Part shown: piece by piece, positions 25,479 through 38,813 of the stretch | How positions within the stretch are numbered: the stretch's first letter is position 1 | How the letters are laid out: each line of letters starts with the position of its first letter | Assembly (NCBI GenBank): GCA_014607495.2 | Contig: CP053161.1 | Coordinates: 6,705,115-6,769,114 of the forward strand | From: Carposina sasakii | Lineage: Eukaryota > Arthropoda > Insecta > Lepidoptera > Carposinidae | Length of the DNA stretch: 64,000 bases | Reading direction: 5' to 3' | Made by a program: the position numbers and the translations under genes | Notes under the pieces: model-generated | Seen by the model: only the letters and a program-made list of their open reading frames with translations | Database searches by the model: none | What the model was told of the DNA's origin: nothing

Positions 25479-25752
25479 CACTTCCGAAAAATTTTGAGCA
25501 GAAACGCAACTGCTAACGAACCGTTACTGAAACCGAAACGCGGTGCGGAGCAATATTTATTTTTAGTAATAAATAAGGTATATTTTGCGGGTAGATATCG
25601 CGAGTATGTGAGAATGAAAACAAATATCTGTCACTTGCTGAAATGTATCTAACTACGTCACCGCAGTGATTATTTCCTTGTACCGAGCTTCTACAACACC
25701 GGTCCCACTTAGACTTTGTCCCGGCTTAAAATTTTTGCGGAATCGCCCCCCC
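25479..25752. mobile_element. MITE M4, copy 2 (diverged)
   Basis: It shares the GAACCGTTA-C-GAAAC-GCGGTGCG block and the ATCTGTC-CTTGCTGAAATGT block with copy 1 and ends in CGCCCCCCC. The left end is eroded. It is older than copies 1 and 3. Confidence 0.5.
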
Positions 25753-28029
25753 AATTCGGTGGCAAAAAATGGTAACTATTGACAAACAGTTACAGTACAG
25801 CCGCACATTCTAAATCATTGTTAGATTGCTAAGCAGTATAGAATACAGTTGTTGAAGTAACAATTATTGCAAACTGACAGTTTTTGCCCGCTTATCTGGT
25901 GATCTTGGATCCCTGATAAGCTGGTCTGCTAAGTACGGATTTGGTGTACGGTTTGGACGCGACGCTTTGCTTTGAGCTTTTTTTAGTTAGTTGCTGAATA
26001 GCTACAGATAGCAAAGGTGTGAAAGGTTTAATTTGAATGAGTGTCGAATTACGTAACTACAGATGATAGGTAGTTGTATATAGGTAGTTTCATTTTATAT
26101 TTCAGTTCCTAAATAGTGTAAGGCTACAATAGTGTGCATTCCTGAGTTGGTAATTAAGTTAAAATTAATAAATTACAAATACACAACATACATTAATATA
26201 TTATGTATTTTATGTGTAATTCTAAATGTTTATAAATTAAAGAACCTATATTATTTTCGTTAATGAAGTAGGTACTTGAATTATGAGGAAATTTAAAAAA
26301 AATATATCATAAATCTTTTGCAATAGAAATGTTTAAATATTATATACTCCATTGATCAAAATCTTCTTATAAAACACAAAAGAGTCATCATTCCAATTTA
26401 CAAAAAAAGTTGAAGTTTTTTTATAACCAAGACAAATTAATTTGTTTAATAAGCGGTTTATCTCCGTGATAATCAACACATAAACCTATGTTCAAGCAGG
26501 TAACATAATAAATAGCGGAATTAAAAGAGTCCAACAAAGATTTTAAGGTAAGTGACTTGACTCATTCGGTTGTAGAATTTATTACATAATAAAAGTCGGG
26601 ATTTGGACCTGATTATTAGGTATGTTAAATCATTTTTTTACATAAATGGGGTTTACAGTTTTTTTATTTGTATTTATATAGAAAGATCATAAAATAAACA
26701 TTTGCGAAAGAAAAACTTCGCTAGCGTGAAAACTTTCTGGGATATAGCGATTTCAAAATCACAATTTTAGACTTCGACGCTCCATATATGACAACTACCA
26801 CAATTATGACGTCACTCTTTCAGTAACTTGTATGCGCGTAAAAGACCTTTTGTTCTGCAGATATTTTAAATATTGCGTTTATAAATATGGTCACAAAGCA
26901 AATGTTGTTGTTAATTGTTTTGTCACATTTAAAAAATGGACTTGCCCACTTAACTTTGAAGGCTTATTACTACCTCATTTCGACACTTAATAAAATTGTA
27001 ATTTTACAGATAGGTAGGTATGATTTTAATGATTTATTTTGATACCTAAGCATAAAATGTCATTAAAATTCAACCATAGTACCTAAACATCCCTATTGGC
27101 TGTATCTTGAACCATAAAAGACATTTTTAGGCCTTAGGGTAGTTTTAAAAGTAAGGAAGTGTTAAAATATTTTTTTGCTATGTACGTCGTATGACTGAAA
27201 ATATTGGAAAAATCGCAACATTCAAGAAAGATTCTGAGTCTGTATAATTTCAACTATAGTTTAAAATTAAACCTAAACGTACTACTAAAGCAATAAAGGA
27301 GTTCAAATCCATAAATATGTATCTACCTATGTAGAAATAAGTTAAATGATAAAGCTACGGTCAAAGATCGGTGGATTTGATTAGGGGTTAAACACTATTA
27401 AAGAAAATAAGCATAGACCTCAAAATGACCGAATCATCCAACAAGCCATTCAAAATTCCTCAATGAATCATAAACCCCTTCCAATAAATAAATACCTGCT
27501 GACTCTGATACGCATCAAACTAGATTCCCACAATGTACTAAGAAACTGACCACTGAAAGGAAAAACGTGAAAAAGCTGAGCGCATCGGCATTCATAATCA
27601 AAAGACAATTGTACCTCCCACATCCGGTGGCGCCAAAGTATTTAATCTGGATCTGGTGGTTCTCAAACTTTCCGAAAAATTATCTATACAACTAAATACA
27701 TAGACAAATCATAACATAGTAGTGAACAAAGTTACTTCCCGCTGTCTATCTGTCCCAAGCGCTATGTATAAGACCTTTTAAACTAGGCAACGGATTTCGT
27801 TGCGATTTTTTTGAATATGTAGATAGAATGATTCAAGAGAAATGGTTCGGATCCATGTGTAAATGAACAAAAAACCGCGTTCCGTGTTTGATGGTTTGCG
27901 GCAGCTTTGTCGAGCGGATTCTCGCGGCGGGAGAACTGCCCGTGTAGTAGAGCCCTAAACCATTCAGTTTACGGCTGCAGTAGCCAAGTTCCTAGCTTAT
28001 CGCCTAAGAGATTTGGATTTAATTAAGAT
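25753..28029. other. AT-rich non-coding stretch
   Basis: No gene, RNA gene or clear repeat is seen between the M4 copy and the S1 unit at 28040. Confidence 0.6.
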
Positions 28030-28039
28030 ATGGGAAATA

Positions 28040-28300
28040 GCCGCGTGGTGCCGACAGAGTAAGTAGAGAGTTTGTACCACCCCTGCCTGCCCGTGGGTAT
28101 CGTACGAGGCGATCAAGGGTTTTCGGGAGGTGGGCAGCAGCGCCTCCCGTGCTGACAACATAGTCCGAAAATCACACTGCGGTCACCAACCCGCCTGCCC
28201 AGCGTGGTGACTATGGGCTAAACCCCCCTGTGGCAGTAGCCTTGTGGCGTGCCCTGGGAGAGGCCTACGTCCAGCAGTAGACTGCAATAGGCTGAAGACG
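28040..28300 (+). mobile_element. S1 SINE-like unit, full-length copy
   Basis: A 261-bp unit with the same 5' border (CCGCGTGGTGCCGACAGAGT) and the LINE-derived 3' end. It is flanked by a 10-bp duplication ATGGGAAATA (28030-28039 and 28301-28310). The tail is short (GAAGACG). Confidence 0.85.
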
Positions 28301-28310
28301 ATGGGAAATA

Positions 28311-31300
28311 CCAAATTTTCTAAGAGTAGATACATTTTAAATTAAACTAATTAATAATAACTCAACAACAACGGCGGCCTTTTGACATGAAATCAAGCGT
28401 CTTTAAAACTTCGATATTCCCACTTTGAGAGCCGCTGAACCTTTACTAACTAATAGCTAACAAGGCCACTAATCCTATGGTTAAAGATGAAAGGAAGCCG
28501 ATAATTTGAAATCAGTGCCGGGATTAGCCATAAATTCATGTTGGTTAGTCCTGCCGTTAATACCGACCGGCGAATTTTTATGAATGAACCTTGGACATTT
28601 TTTATTTGTTTGACCGCGGGACCATGGGAATATGGAATGAGCAAAAATTAAAGGTTTTTTATGTAGGCTAGCTTATGAATGAGGTTTAAGATTTTAGTTT
28701 AGGTATAGGTATACAATATACATACAGTCAAGTCATAGAGTAATTCGAAAATAACTTCCGCAAAAGGAAGTTGTAGTTGCCTAATGTATAATCTAAATAT
28801 TATAAGTATAGCCAAAATTTTAAACCTTATGAAAATTCTATTTAAATCTACTTTAGACGCAGGTATAATTTTATTTATTGCGTAGGTAATTCAATAATAT
28901 TCATGTCTAGTAGGTGGGGGTCGGCGGAAAAAGCTGGAAGGGTGCAGGTGTGATTTTCTTGTGAAAATCAAAAATTATTTGTAAATGGCTTGCATGTGTC
29001 CGTAAAGTGATGTTTTCTGGTAGATAAGCTATATTTTGATTACTTGTGATGTGAATCTAGTGCGTGTGCATGGTTTTATACGCAGGTAAGCCGAGTAAAA
29101 CTTAAGCCGGATTACGATCTCTTCATGGACGCATGTTAATTGTTTCTGCAATAATTTTTCATTTTGACTAATTTTACACTTGTTCTTGAGGATTTTCCCG
29201 ACGTTTCCATTCATCATCATCATTATCATCCATCATAAATTCAGATATTATTCAGATATCATTTATTTAACACAATGGCTGTATGGGCTTAGTTCCCCTT
29301 GCCTTTCCTTCGGGATAAACAATATAAAAAAAAATCTAGTAGGTGGGTACATAAAAATAAGTCATTTTATTGAATGCAAATTTAATTTTCATTTTTCTTT
29401 AAACGCGCTCTAAGAAGGTACGCTTTATTATGTATTGAACTGAAATAACTTAAATCAATAGATCTAAAACTATATTATGTAATTTTGCAATCGTTTTCTT
29501 GATAATTTGATACAAGAGCTGCCATCTGGCGTCGAGTAGCTGTACCCGTTATTGTATTTTGTTATAAAATCATTTGTTTATATCTATTAATTGTATTTTA
29601 TTTTATAAAATTAGAGTTAAATAAATTGTAAATTTAATAGTACAAAGGTTATCAACTATTCTCCGATCCTACTGATCGATTCGCTTCTGTGTAATTCCTA
29701 AGAATGGTGATAGATGGCGTAAGTCGGCGTAAAAATCGATAAAAAGTTTTTTTTATTTCAGTAGTTAATAATTTGAGTTAAGTAGCTATATTTAAAATAG
29801 AGTACGTTTACCAAATACTTAGGTAATTGGTGTCATATATTTTCTTGCAAAGAGTAGGTAAGACATAGAGAGAGAAACATCTTGTAGAGATAAGCTTGCC
29901 ATTACATACCTACCTACATGCACCTCTTCTTTTATCCTAATCTAAGAATAAGGACATAGAGTAACCTATTTTCAGCAGGTAAGTATCTAAGTACCTATAT
30001 AATTACTTGATAATTAACCAAGGTATTAAAATTCAATAAGGGTGAGGTTTATGAGTTATTCCACGCTTACATTTTTTACCTGGAAATAATGTCAATCTCA
30101 AAAATCTGACACTTCGCTTTTTATGTACCTATAGAGGGCTCCTTTAAAAATTTAAGGCTTAAGTTCTTATATATACTGAAGTCTACGTGCTAATAGAGAC
30201 AAATTTTTATCGTTGAATTATTGTTTATTTAAATTAATTATGATTTATAGCTTTTATATCTGGATGATAGAGTAAAACGTAAACACTATATTCGGGCGGT
30301 CCCCTACAAAGAATAAAAAATGTCAGTATTCCAACTACAGTTAGGTCTTAGGTAGACAAAAAAACGAACAGAAATCTAAAATACCAAACTTAGAAACACG
30401 TGTAAATAAAATTATACAAAAGATGGCTATCTAAGAACATGCCAGCGACTCACGGCTAAAGAGCGCGCCGAATATCCTGTCATTTCACTATTCTTTTTTT
30501 TTCGACTAAAAAGGAGGCTGGAATCAAACAGTTTTATCTCCAATCGGCACCCTGTTACTCGTTCCACGCGAAGGTTAACACCGATTCATTAAAAAAGAAC
30601 GCCTTTGGACCCCCAAAAGACTGGAAAAGAAAGAAAAAGAAATAATACATTTGGTTACTGAGCGGCGCCTAGCGGGTGCTGCTGAGGCGTCTGTGAATGT
30701 GCGCTGTTTAAATGTTACGATTCTGTCACGATCTTACGATACTTTAACCCATAAAAATGTTATATGATTACATAGGTAATTTTGCTATCAATAGTAGTTT
30801 CCGTTTTATATTTTCCTAATTTTTAATTAATCTGCATCAAATTACCACACTACTGATGGTGTCACAGTAAAGGGTGTGATTGGACATAAAATTCATCCGT
30901 TACCTTTTCACATAGACTATCTATCTATTTGATATAATTAAATTCTATTCACCTATAACAAATTTATACGTTTATACGGAAGATGAATAAAAATAATCTT
31001 TTACTTAAAGATAAAAAGTTGATGCACACACTTTAATTCATTATTAGGTAAATCTTAATATATATAAATCTCGTGTCACAATGTTTGTCCTCAATGGACT
31101 CCTAAACCACTTAACCGATTATAATAAAATTCGACACCATGTGCATTCGATCCAACTTGAGAGATAGGATAGTTTAAATCAATATAGTCGCATTTTAATT
31201 ATTGCTATATTTGTCGTTATACCTTTCGACTTGGTTGAGTAAGTAATCAAAATCGTGCTTTGGTAAACCGCAAACGTCAAAAGCTACAATTCAATTCCAC

Positions 31301-33224
31301 GCGGACGAAGTTATTTGTTATAAAAACCAAATTTGATATAGCAATATAATTTTTTATTATATCGCAACAAAATCGTGAGCATCAAAAGGATTATTTAGAT
31401 GTTTCTTGTTGATATTCGCTGTAGTTTTGTTATTCGGTCGCGCCTAATTTATACGCGTTGCCTCCGATACGACGTTATTGCCTTTTACACGTTCAGATTA
31501 TTGTAGACCTTTTATAATCACTGGTTTAAATGTTTTAATTGGCTTGTGTAAATAAAAAGATTTGCCTAACAGGTTTTTTTGTATGTAAAATCTGAGGATT
31601 GTATCCATAGAGACGAGATAAGTAAATACATTAGTTTATTCATTATAATTTCCCGCCGTAATACCTAAGAACCTAAGTAGGTATTTTACACACACCCTTT
31701 CGAACCTTTCCCTATTTCATTTAGAAATAAATTATATTACCTAAAGATAAAATTTCAATACACCTCATCGGTGTCATTATTCTGAGAAATATATCAATAA
31801 TCGTTATTCAGTCTAACTGGATTTGGACAGTATCAACACTATCGTAATAAAATGTAAAATCCTATAAACGTCCCAAACACATAGTTGCGTCTTCTAACAA
31901 GCAAATTATAATAATTCCCTTCAAAAAATATTAGCGCCGGCATTTCAAAGGGAACCTAATCTAAAACACCTTGATCTCAAACCGGCGCCTAATTTTAATA
32001 TGAACCAACTAAAATAACTTCACGTCTCCGCCCCGACCATAACCAGACAAGATATTGTTTGGTTTTGACAGATTTTGTCTAACCACAAGCGAAAAGAATA
32101 AAATACAACAACAGCTTTCAACATGCAGACGGACCACTTAGCAAACTAACATACTCAGAGATTATTTTCATATTTCACGTAGATAGTAGCGCACTCTGGA
32201 TCAGCTCTTGGCTATTATCACGGACCTCAAAGATAGTCATCTCAACTCACCATCGGCGTATGAATGGTCCGTGTGATCACAGATAAATCAACGTAATAGG
32301 TATTTTGTTCTTTTTATTAAGTTGTTGGTACATCTTTAAGTCGATTCAAAATATTTGAGCGGTTACATCAGTTAGCGAGTGATATATTTGCATGTTAATT
32401 TTGCTGTGAATATTCTTTTACCATTTAGCGAAATAAATTATGGAATACAATAAGATTTTCCTTATAGAGAAGTGTAGGTACAAGTAGTTAAGGCGCAGAC
32501 GGTGTACATTCGATTTTATTAGATTCTATTCACAGAAAAATATAAAAGTAGTAAAGTTTTACGACTAAAATTAAAAAGAAAAAATAGAGTAAAAAAATCA
32601 GTTAAAGTTCAACGGATACATTTTCAAGGATTTAATTTTAAAAAAAGCTTTTGTTGACTTATGTGTATTATACCATCCTAACAAACTCGTATATCTTCAC
32701 ATGCAAAATTTTCTTGCTTTCTTACATTGTATGAAGAAAAAATATCCTTACCCAATAATTCATGCGTAATGACCAAGTAATGACTGAACGAAAAGTGGCA
32801 TAATTTTTTGTCAACATCATCATCAATGACATGTTAACTTTGTCACTAAATGCAGCTGCTGTCAATCTTATTATCAGACAGAACAGCATAAAATGCCATG
32901 TGTCATGAGCTATGTTCTATGGCTGTCGATGCGCTTGCATCGCGTTAATCATTAGGGACAATTATTTCGCGATTTACATAAGTGCTTTTAAATTCGCAAT
33001 GCAATATTAATAAGAGATCGTGGTTGTTTTAGTACTGTGTCCTATATTTTTTTACATACTGCATTTGAATTACTTAAAATAATATCATTACCTACTTTAT
33101 TTATAATATTTATTAACAGAGGAATACCTACTCCCAGATTGGCCTCAACTATTTAAATTTTTTTTTACAATTAGCTAGGTTAACATGATCATTTCATTGA
33201 TTTATTCTTCAAATACTACCTATA
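28311..33224. other. AT-rich non-coding stretch with one repeat
   Basis: Only the repeat at 31057-31311 is recognisable. ORFs at 28450, 29029 and 29180 are short, overlap on opposite strands around an ATC-rich microsatellite (29210-29237), and carry no domain. Confidence 0.6.
31057..31311 (+). repeat. Dispersed lepidopteran repeat with CACGCGGACGAAGT end
   Basis: It begins TATATAAATCTCGTGTCACA and ends at CCACGCGGACGAAGT, the same end block as the R1 families. The middle differs, so it is probably another non-autonomous family sharing an end module. Confidence 0.55.
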
Positions 33225-33602
33225 TACAGGGTAATTTTTGGTCGTCAACGTTCCCGAAAACTACGGAATCTCCTCATCATCATGATCATTTTTCTCCATG
33301 GAAGCATACCTGGGAAGTTTCTGGTTTCCAAAATATTAGGGTCCAAAGTTGAGTAAATAGACTGCGTTTTTGTACATAAATGCACATTGACGCGTGTAGC
33401 AAGATTTTTCACGAGAAATAATTAATGTCTTTGAAAAAACTAGCATAAACACTGGACTCTTTAAAATTCGCCCGATCAAGTAATTAAAAACATTTTTTCA
33501 AAAAAATTTACATCGTTTCCAAACTTTTTTTTTGGTATAAACTTATTTGAGGTATAGAATACGTACCCTTCGTTAAGGGTGGCAACGAAAAAACATCCTG
33601 TA
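33225..33602. mobile_element. MITE M2, copy 3 (inverted, full length)
   Basis: It starts TACAGGGTAATTTTTGGTCG and ends GGCAACGAAAAAACATCCTGTA with TA on both flanks; 378 bp. It is the best reference copy with 34343-34726. Confidence 0.8.
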
Positions 33603-33929
33603 TACAAAAAAAATCCGAAAAGGAGCATAGGAGTTATTAAACGGACTCTACTTACAGGCGGTTAAGTAAGTACTGTAGATACCCGAGTTTTAAGAAAGTT
33701 GTTAGTTTTCAGGAAAAGTATATTTTTGTTAAAGTATTTCTTACAAAAATGACTAGACGACTGTAGGCCTAAAACCTGAAATTAATTTATTTCGACGCAG
33801 AAATAAAGTAACATGGGAATAATTTAACATATTAAAAAATCCAGTTTAATAATGTATTGTCTAATTTTAATACTGGGTACTCAGCTTACTCATATTATCA
33901 GGATCATATAGGCCTTAGCATAACATTAG

Positions 33930-34083
33930 GGTCGATTCCGGCAGTCACACTTAAACCTAATCTTAGTCAGGTCTATCTCTCTCCGTTCTTAACATAAATG
34001 GCTGAGAAACAAAAGGACAGGTAGGACTAATTTTACGTCTAAACGTAAAAACATACGTTTAAGTGTGACTGCCGGAATCGACC
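33930..34083. mobile_element. 154-bp MITE with perfect 27-bp inverted repeats
   Basis: Arms 33930-33956 (GGTCGATTCCGGCAGTCACA...) and 34057-34083 are exact reverse complements. The interior is ~100 bp and non-coding. No second copy is seen here, and the flanks do not give a clear target duplication. Confidence 0.8.
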
Positions 34084-34342
34084 ATAATAATAAACGATAA
34101 GTAAACTAAGCTTCCTATGATACCTGTATTACCATATATTACTTAATATTATTGAGTAGAGAATTTTAATTAGAACAAAATCAAAACCGCGCCAACAGTA
34201 GAATGCTAGGAATTTTCTTAAATAATTTGCCTTCTCATTCTGCTCGTCAAGATAATAAAAATAACTTACACGAAAAGTGACGCCTGATACAATTAAATAT
34301 TTACAGTTATTGTTTCCTCGTTTAGCTGATTAGTACCTTATA

Positions 34343-34726
34343 TAGAATGATTTTTGGTCGTCAACGTTCCCGAAAACTACAGAATCTCCTCATCATCACG
34401 ATCATTTTTCTCCATGGAAGCATACCTGGAAAGTGTCTGGTTTCCAAAATATTAGGGTCCCAAATTGAGTAAATAGACTGCGTTTTTCTATAAATGCACA
34501 TCGACGCGTGTAGCAAGATTTTTTCATGAGAAATAATTAATACCTGTCTATGAAAAAAACTACCATAAACACTGGACACTATAAATTTCGCCCGATCAAG
34601 TAACTACAAATATATTTTCAAAAAAATTATATCATTTCCCAGCTTGTTTTTTGGCATAAACTTACTTTATTTTAAGGTATAGAGTACGTACCCTTCGTTA
34701 AGGGTGGCAACGAAAAAACACCCTGT
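34343..34726. mobile_element. MITE M2, copy 4 (inverted, full length)
   Basis: It starts TAGAATGATTTTTGGTCGTC after TA and ends AACGAAAAAACACCCTGTA; 384 bp, in the same orientation as copy 3 about 1.1 kb away. The 72-codon minus-strand ORF at 34361-34579 lies wholly in the element and is not a gene. Confidence 0.8.
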
Positions 34727-35007
34727 ACCTATAAATAATCCTAAATTTTGGAAATACTTACATTATTTTAGAATTTTAGAATTTACATCTGTATTTTTAG
34801 TATTTACTATTCTTTATAAATTTTCTTAATAAACACATAATTTGCATGTCATTGTAACCGATTAACTTTTGAAATCTTTTTGTATGTAATGACAAAAGAA
34901 TTAGCTTTCAATGAGATGAATAAGTAAGATTAATTTGCGAACACCTCCATAATTGTTCAAGAGCTATGACCTGTTAACAGTTTGGAAAAAAATAGCTCAA
35001 TTAATAT
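34727..35007. other. Short non-coding gap
   Basis: AT-rich, no gene or repeat seen. Confidence 0.5.
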
Positions 35008-35102
35008 ACATACATACTTACATACATAGAATCACGCCTTTATCCCTTACGAGGTAGGCAGAACACCGAGGGCCGATAGAACCACATGGTGCCACTTCTG
35101 AC
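35008..35102 (-). mobile_element. R2 mini-retroposon with target duplication
   Basis: A ~95-bp unit with body AATCACGCCTTTATCCCTTA...GGTGCCACTTCTGA and, in minus orientation, a TATG-rich 3' tail. It is flanked by CAATTAATAT (34998-35007 and 35103-35112). Two further copies are at 59222 and 60351. Confidence 0.75.
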
Positions 35103-35112
35103 CAATTAATAT

Positions 35113-37358
35113 GATATTCACTTTTACAGTTATAACTTTAATCCAGACTTAGATACACATTTTTTCGGTATATAGTAGAATCACGCAAAGTTTGCAAATT
35201 AATGATACCTATGGCAATCTTATGAAACCATTTTAATTGTAACACCAGCCAATTATCATTTCTGACATTAAAGTTATCATAAATTTCAGTTTCAATTGTT
35301 ATTAATTTGACAAATAAAATCTGTTAGACATTAAACTCGCCTTTGTATTTGACTATCTATTACTTTTATTTTAAGTATTATAACTGCAAATACATTTGTG
35401 CCACTTATTTGTACTCTAACTCGATTTATTTGCAATTGAAATATATTTTTATATGTATTTTATATACTCCAATTCAGAATACCATCAGCTCTTGGTCTAC
35501 AAGGTGTGTGCCAAATTGCAGCGTATGGTGTTATTAGGACAATTACATACGGGATAATATCCTGCAGGATGTGTGTGGGTGAGCCCTTAGCTTAGCTCAT
35601 ATGTGCTATATGATATGATGCGACTGTTTTAGCAAAGAATAGATATGAAATAAAATAATACCACCAAGTAGAACTAACTTAAATAAAATCTTTCTCTGTA
35701 AAAACGAATTGCATTCGATGCAAAATGTAAATGTTTTCGCAACTCCAATATCATACAATAACTGACTATGAAATAAAACTTGGATCTCATTGTTTCTGGT
35801 GTAGCAAATCCTAGATACTAGGATTTAATTCTATCCGAGTTTCTATTGATTGATTGAACATTTTGTACCGTTTAATTCTAAAAAATATATTTTTGAATAG
35901 CTAACGAGCAATAGTTTCTGACTGACTGTGATGACTGAATGTGATGCAATAAAATTAATCAGTAAATAGGCAGCACAGCTACTGGATCCATGTTTAAAAA
36001 AGATCGTGAAATTAAACTCTGCTCAGCCCATAAGGTCCCATAAACCTCTTTGCCTGTGACCTTCATAAAACTGCGCAAAAAATCTACTACGTGTAGGTAG
36101 AAAAAAAAATACGACGTAGGTAGATAGGTTAATGCCCGACATAATCAATGAGAGTAGACGTGAAAGTGTACAAACAAATTAATTATTTTCGCATGGAGTA
36201 TTGAAAATAACAATGTCATCAGGTCGAATGTGGGTGCAAATGACGCTCTATCAAAGTACCAGAAAGCTAATTGAAGAAGGATTTCTATTATTAGTGCCAC
36301 TAGGCCATGTTTTGTGAGTTAGCAAATAGCTAGTGTAAATAAATAGTTTGTGAGTTTCTCGAAACTCTATCCTGTATTAATAATAATTTCAAAAATAATA
36401 AATCAATACCGAATATTTAAAAATGGAGTTAGTCACTGCAACTGAGTTGTTTGAATTTAACTACATGCTCCCGCCTCAAGTTTAAAATATTAAGGATAAT
36501 CCGTTTCATATCCCCAATGCTCTCATATGCGGGATATGCGTTAAGCTGGAAACATATTTCATAAGATGTAACTAAACTCAACAGAGGCAGGTTAGAAAAT
36601 TATTATTACTTACCTATAGCTTTAGCATAAAATCGTAGGTACTGAGGTGTGTACTGTATTTGTCGAATTTTATCTAATCCATGTAGATCCATGGAATTAA
36701 ACGTTGAAGTATAGGTTCTCCAAATCACCTCAACAGACCACTGATTGGTAGGAATTATTGAAAATTAACCTTCATGCTAAAAATATACGTTTTTAGTCTC
36801 ACTCTTTAGACCCTCAGTAAAGATAGCCTCTAAGAAGAAAACAATGTCTACAGATACCAACGTAAGTCGCGACCAGTAACATGTTTCCACCTTAAATCGT
36901 GATGCGCACGCGCTCGCAAATCATCAAACGAGTTAAGATTTACATTCATTATTTTACATTTTATTGACATTTACTACTGCGGCATTATTTATACACATCC
37001 GAAGTTATTTGGGAAGTATTTTTTGGAGACGTCCAAATAAAAATGTGTAGAATGAAACAACTGATGCCGACGGTTTATGGGCGGCCCAAAGTTTGTGAAT
37101 GTGAAATATATAGTAACAGTTGGAAAGAACTGATTTGACTCCAAATTATGTTTTTTATTGTTCCTTTATTAATAAATCTTTTGAAGGAGATAGCTAAATT
37201 ATCAACGATATCTACTTTCGTTGGCCTTATAAATTGACAGTAAATTTACTGCAAACATGAACTCATTTCACATGTTTATTGTGTCTTTAAACGTGGCCAA
37301 GTTTTTGTCGACATATTTTGATATTTTTATTTATAACGCGTTTTATTTCTTATAAGCA
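35113..37358. other. AT-rich non-coding stretch
   Basis: No gene or clear repeat seen; the ORF at 35343 is a low-complexity Tyr/Ile-rich frame in AT-rich DNA. Confidence 0.6.
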
Positions 37359-37628
37359 GGGGGACAATTCTCGAAAAGTCTCGAGTTGGATCGAAGCCGA
37401 TACGGAACCGTTGTAGACGCTCAGAACAAAGCAATAATTAGTTTACGGTGACGTAATTAGACACATTTCAGCACGAGACAGATTTTTTTTTTGTCATACT
37501 CGCGACCGATTCATGTTAAAATATACCTTATTACTCAAGTGGTAAGTATATATTGCTTCGCACCGCGTTTCGTTAACGGTTGGTAAGTGGTTACGTTTTG
37601 AGTTTTAAAAATACAAGAATAGCCCCCC
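37359..37628. mobile_element. MITE M4, copy 3 (inverted)
   Basis: It begins GGGGGACAATTCTCGAAAAG and ends AATAGCCCCCC, with the internal GCTTCGCACCGCGTTTCGTT block in the opposite orientation to copy 1. It is the longest copy and best indicates the full-length element (~270 bp). Confidence 0.6.
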
Positions 37629-37921
37629 TGTTAATATGTTTGTTTTGATGCGGAGCTTCACTAGAATACATCAACTGCATCACCTTCATGTCGTATAAGT
37701 CGCCTAAGGAATTAGGACCTTCTCTAAGGCGATAAGCGAAAAATTCTAAGTCAGGAAATACTGAAAACTTTCGCAGGAAAATCCCAAAATTTCCGACATT
37801 TTTTTCATATTTTCAGGAAAAAAATATTTTCTTTCGTTTAATTACAAATAAAATTTTAACTAAAAGATAATTTTAAAAAAAAGTTGACCTCAATAAAGTT
37901 AAAATAACTGATCAACCCTAT

Positions 37922-38153
37922 GGAGAGTCACAAGTGATCCCAAAAACAGAAATGTGTCACACAATAACCAATAAGCCCATTTAATTTTAATTAGTCATTT
38001 GATCGCCCGATACACACTTGGCGCGGAGAGCAAAGATTACTGATAATCAAATGAAAATACATTTCGTGCGAGTAATAACATTATCGTATGACTCAACACA
38101 ATAGTATTGTTCAGGATTTCAGTATTTGCCTGGCTGTCACTTCCACCCTGTAT
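37922..38153. mobile_element. MITE M3, copy 2
   Basis: The second copy of the ~231-bp element at 14903, in the same orientation and ending CCACCCTGTA. The left terminus does not show the expected complementary TACAGGGTG, so the left end may be lost or the element may be one-ended. Confidence 0.6.
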
Positions 38154-38468
38154 ATATTTTATAACTTACTAATAAGTATCTTAGGCTCGTTAGTGTACCT
38201 ACGTTTTCTGTTACAATAACAACCTTTTTATTTTAAGTGTAAGTGTAATAAGGAATAAGTTCAAGTCGTACTTGTCCAGCTGTAATAAATCCAATTACTA
38301 TAAAATAAATAATTATAACAATATCAGACTTTATATTCATTCTACACTCTTTTTATTCTTTATTAAGGTTATCTATAAAACTTATACAACAAGTTACCTA
38401 TTTTGAGAGTTGCGTTATAAGATTTCTTTCGAATATCACTGGAATTACCTATCCATTAGGTGTTTTGT

Positions 38469-38537
38469 TATGGGCAAAACTCCCCTATGGCAGTAGCCTT
38501 GTGGCAGTGGACTGCAGTAGGATGAAGAAAACGAAGA
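38469..38537 (+). mobile_element. S1 unit, severely truncated and internally deleted copy
   Basis: A ~69-bp remnant reading TATGGGCAAAACTCCCCTAT, then CAGTAGCCTTGTGGCAGTGG, then a GAAGAAAACGAAG tail. The LGEAYVQ part is deleted. TGTTTTGT flanks it (38461-38468 and 38538-38545), consistent with a retroposed remnant. Confidence 0.7.
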
Positions 38538-38813
38538 TGTTTTGTAATATTTTAGCGTTTCTGCTAACTTACAGTCATAGGTGAAGTAGGACCTATTTGT
38601 ATATGTCCGTAATATAAAATTATATTTAGATTGTTACGCATCGAACGCTTACTAATGGTGAAAGTTGATTAAAACTATTTAATTATGCAAATAACCGATA
38701 TGAGATCACGTAGCTAATACCTGTATATAGCGACACCTAAATATGTCTAAGAAATCTATTAATTTTACTTTATATTACTTATAAGAAATTTTGTAATAAT
38801 TATGACTTAGTAC

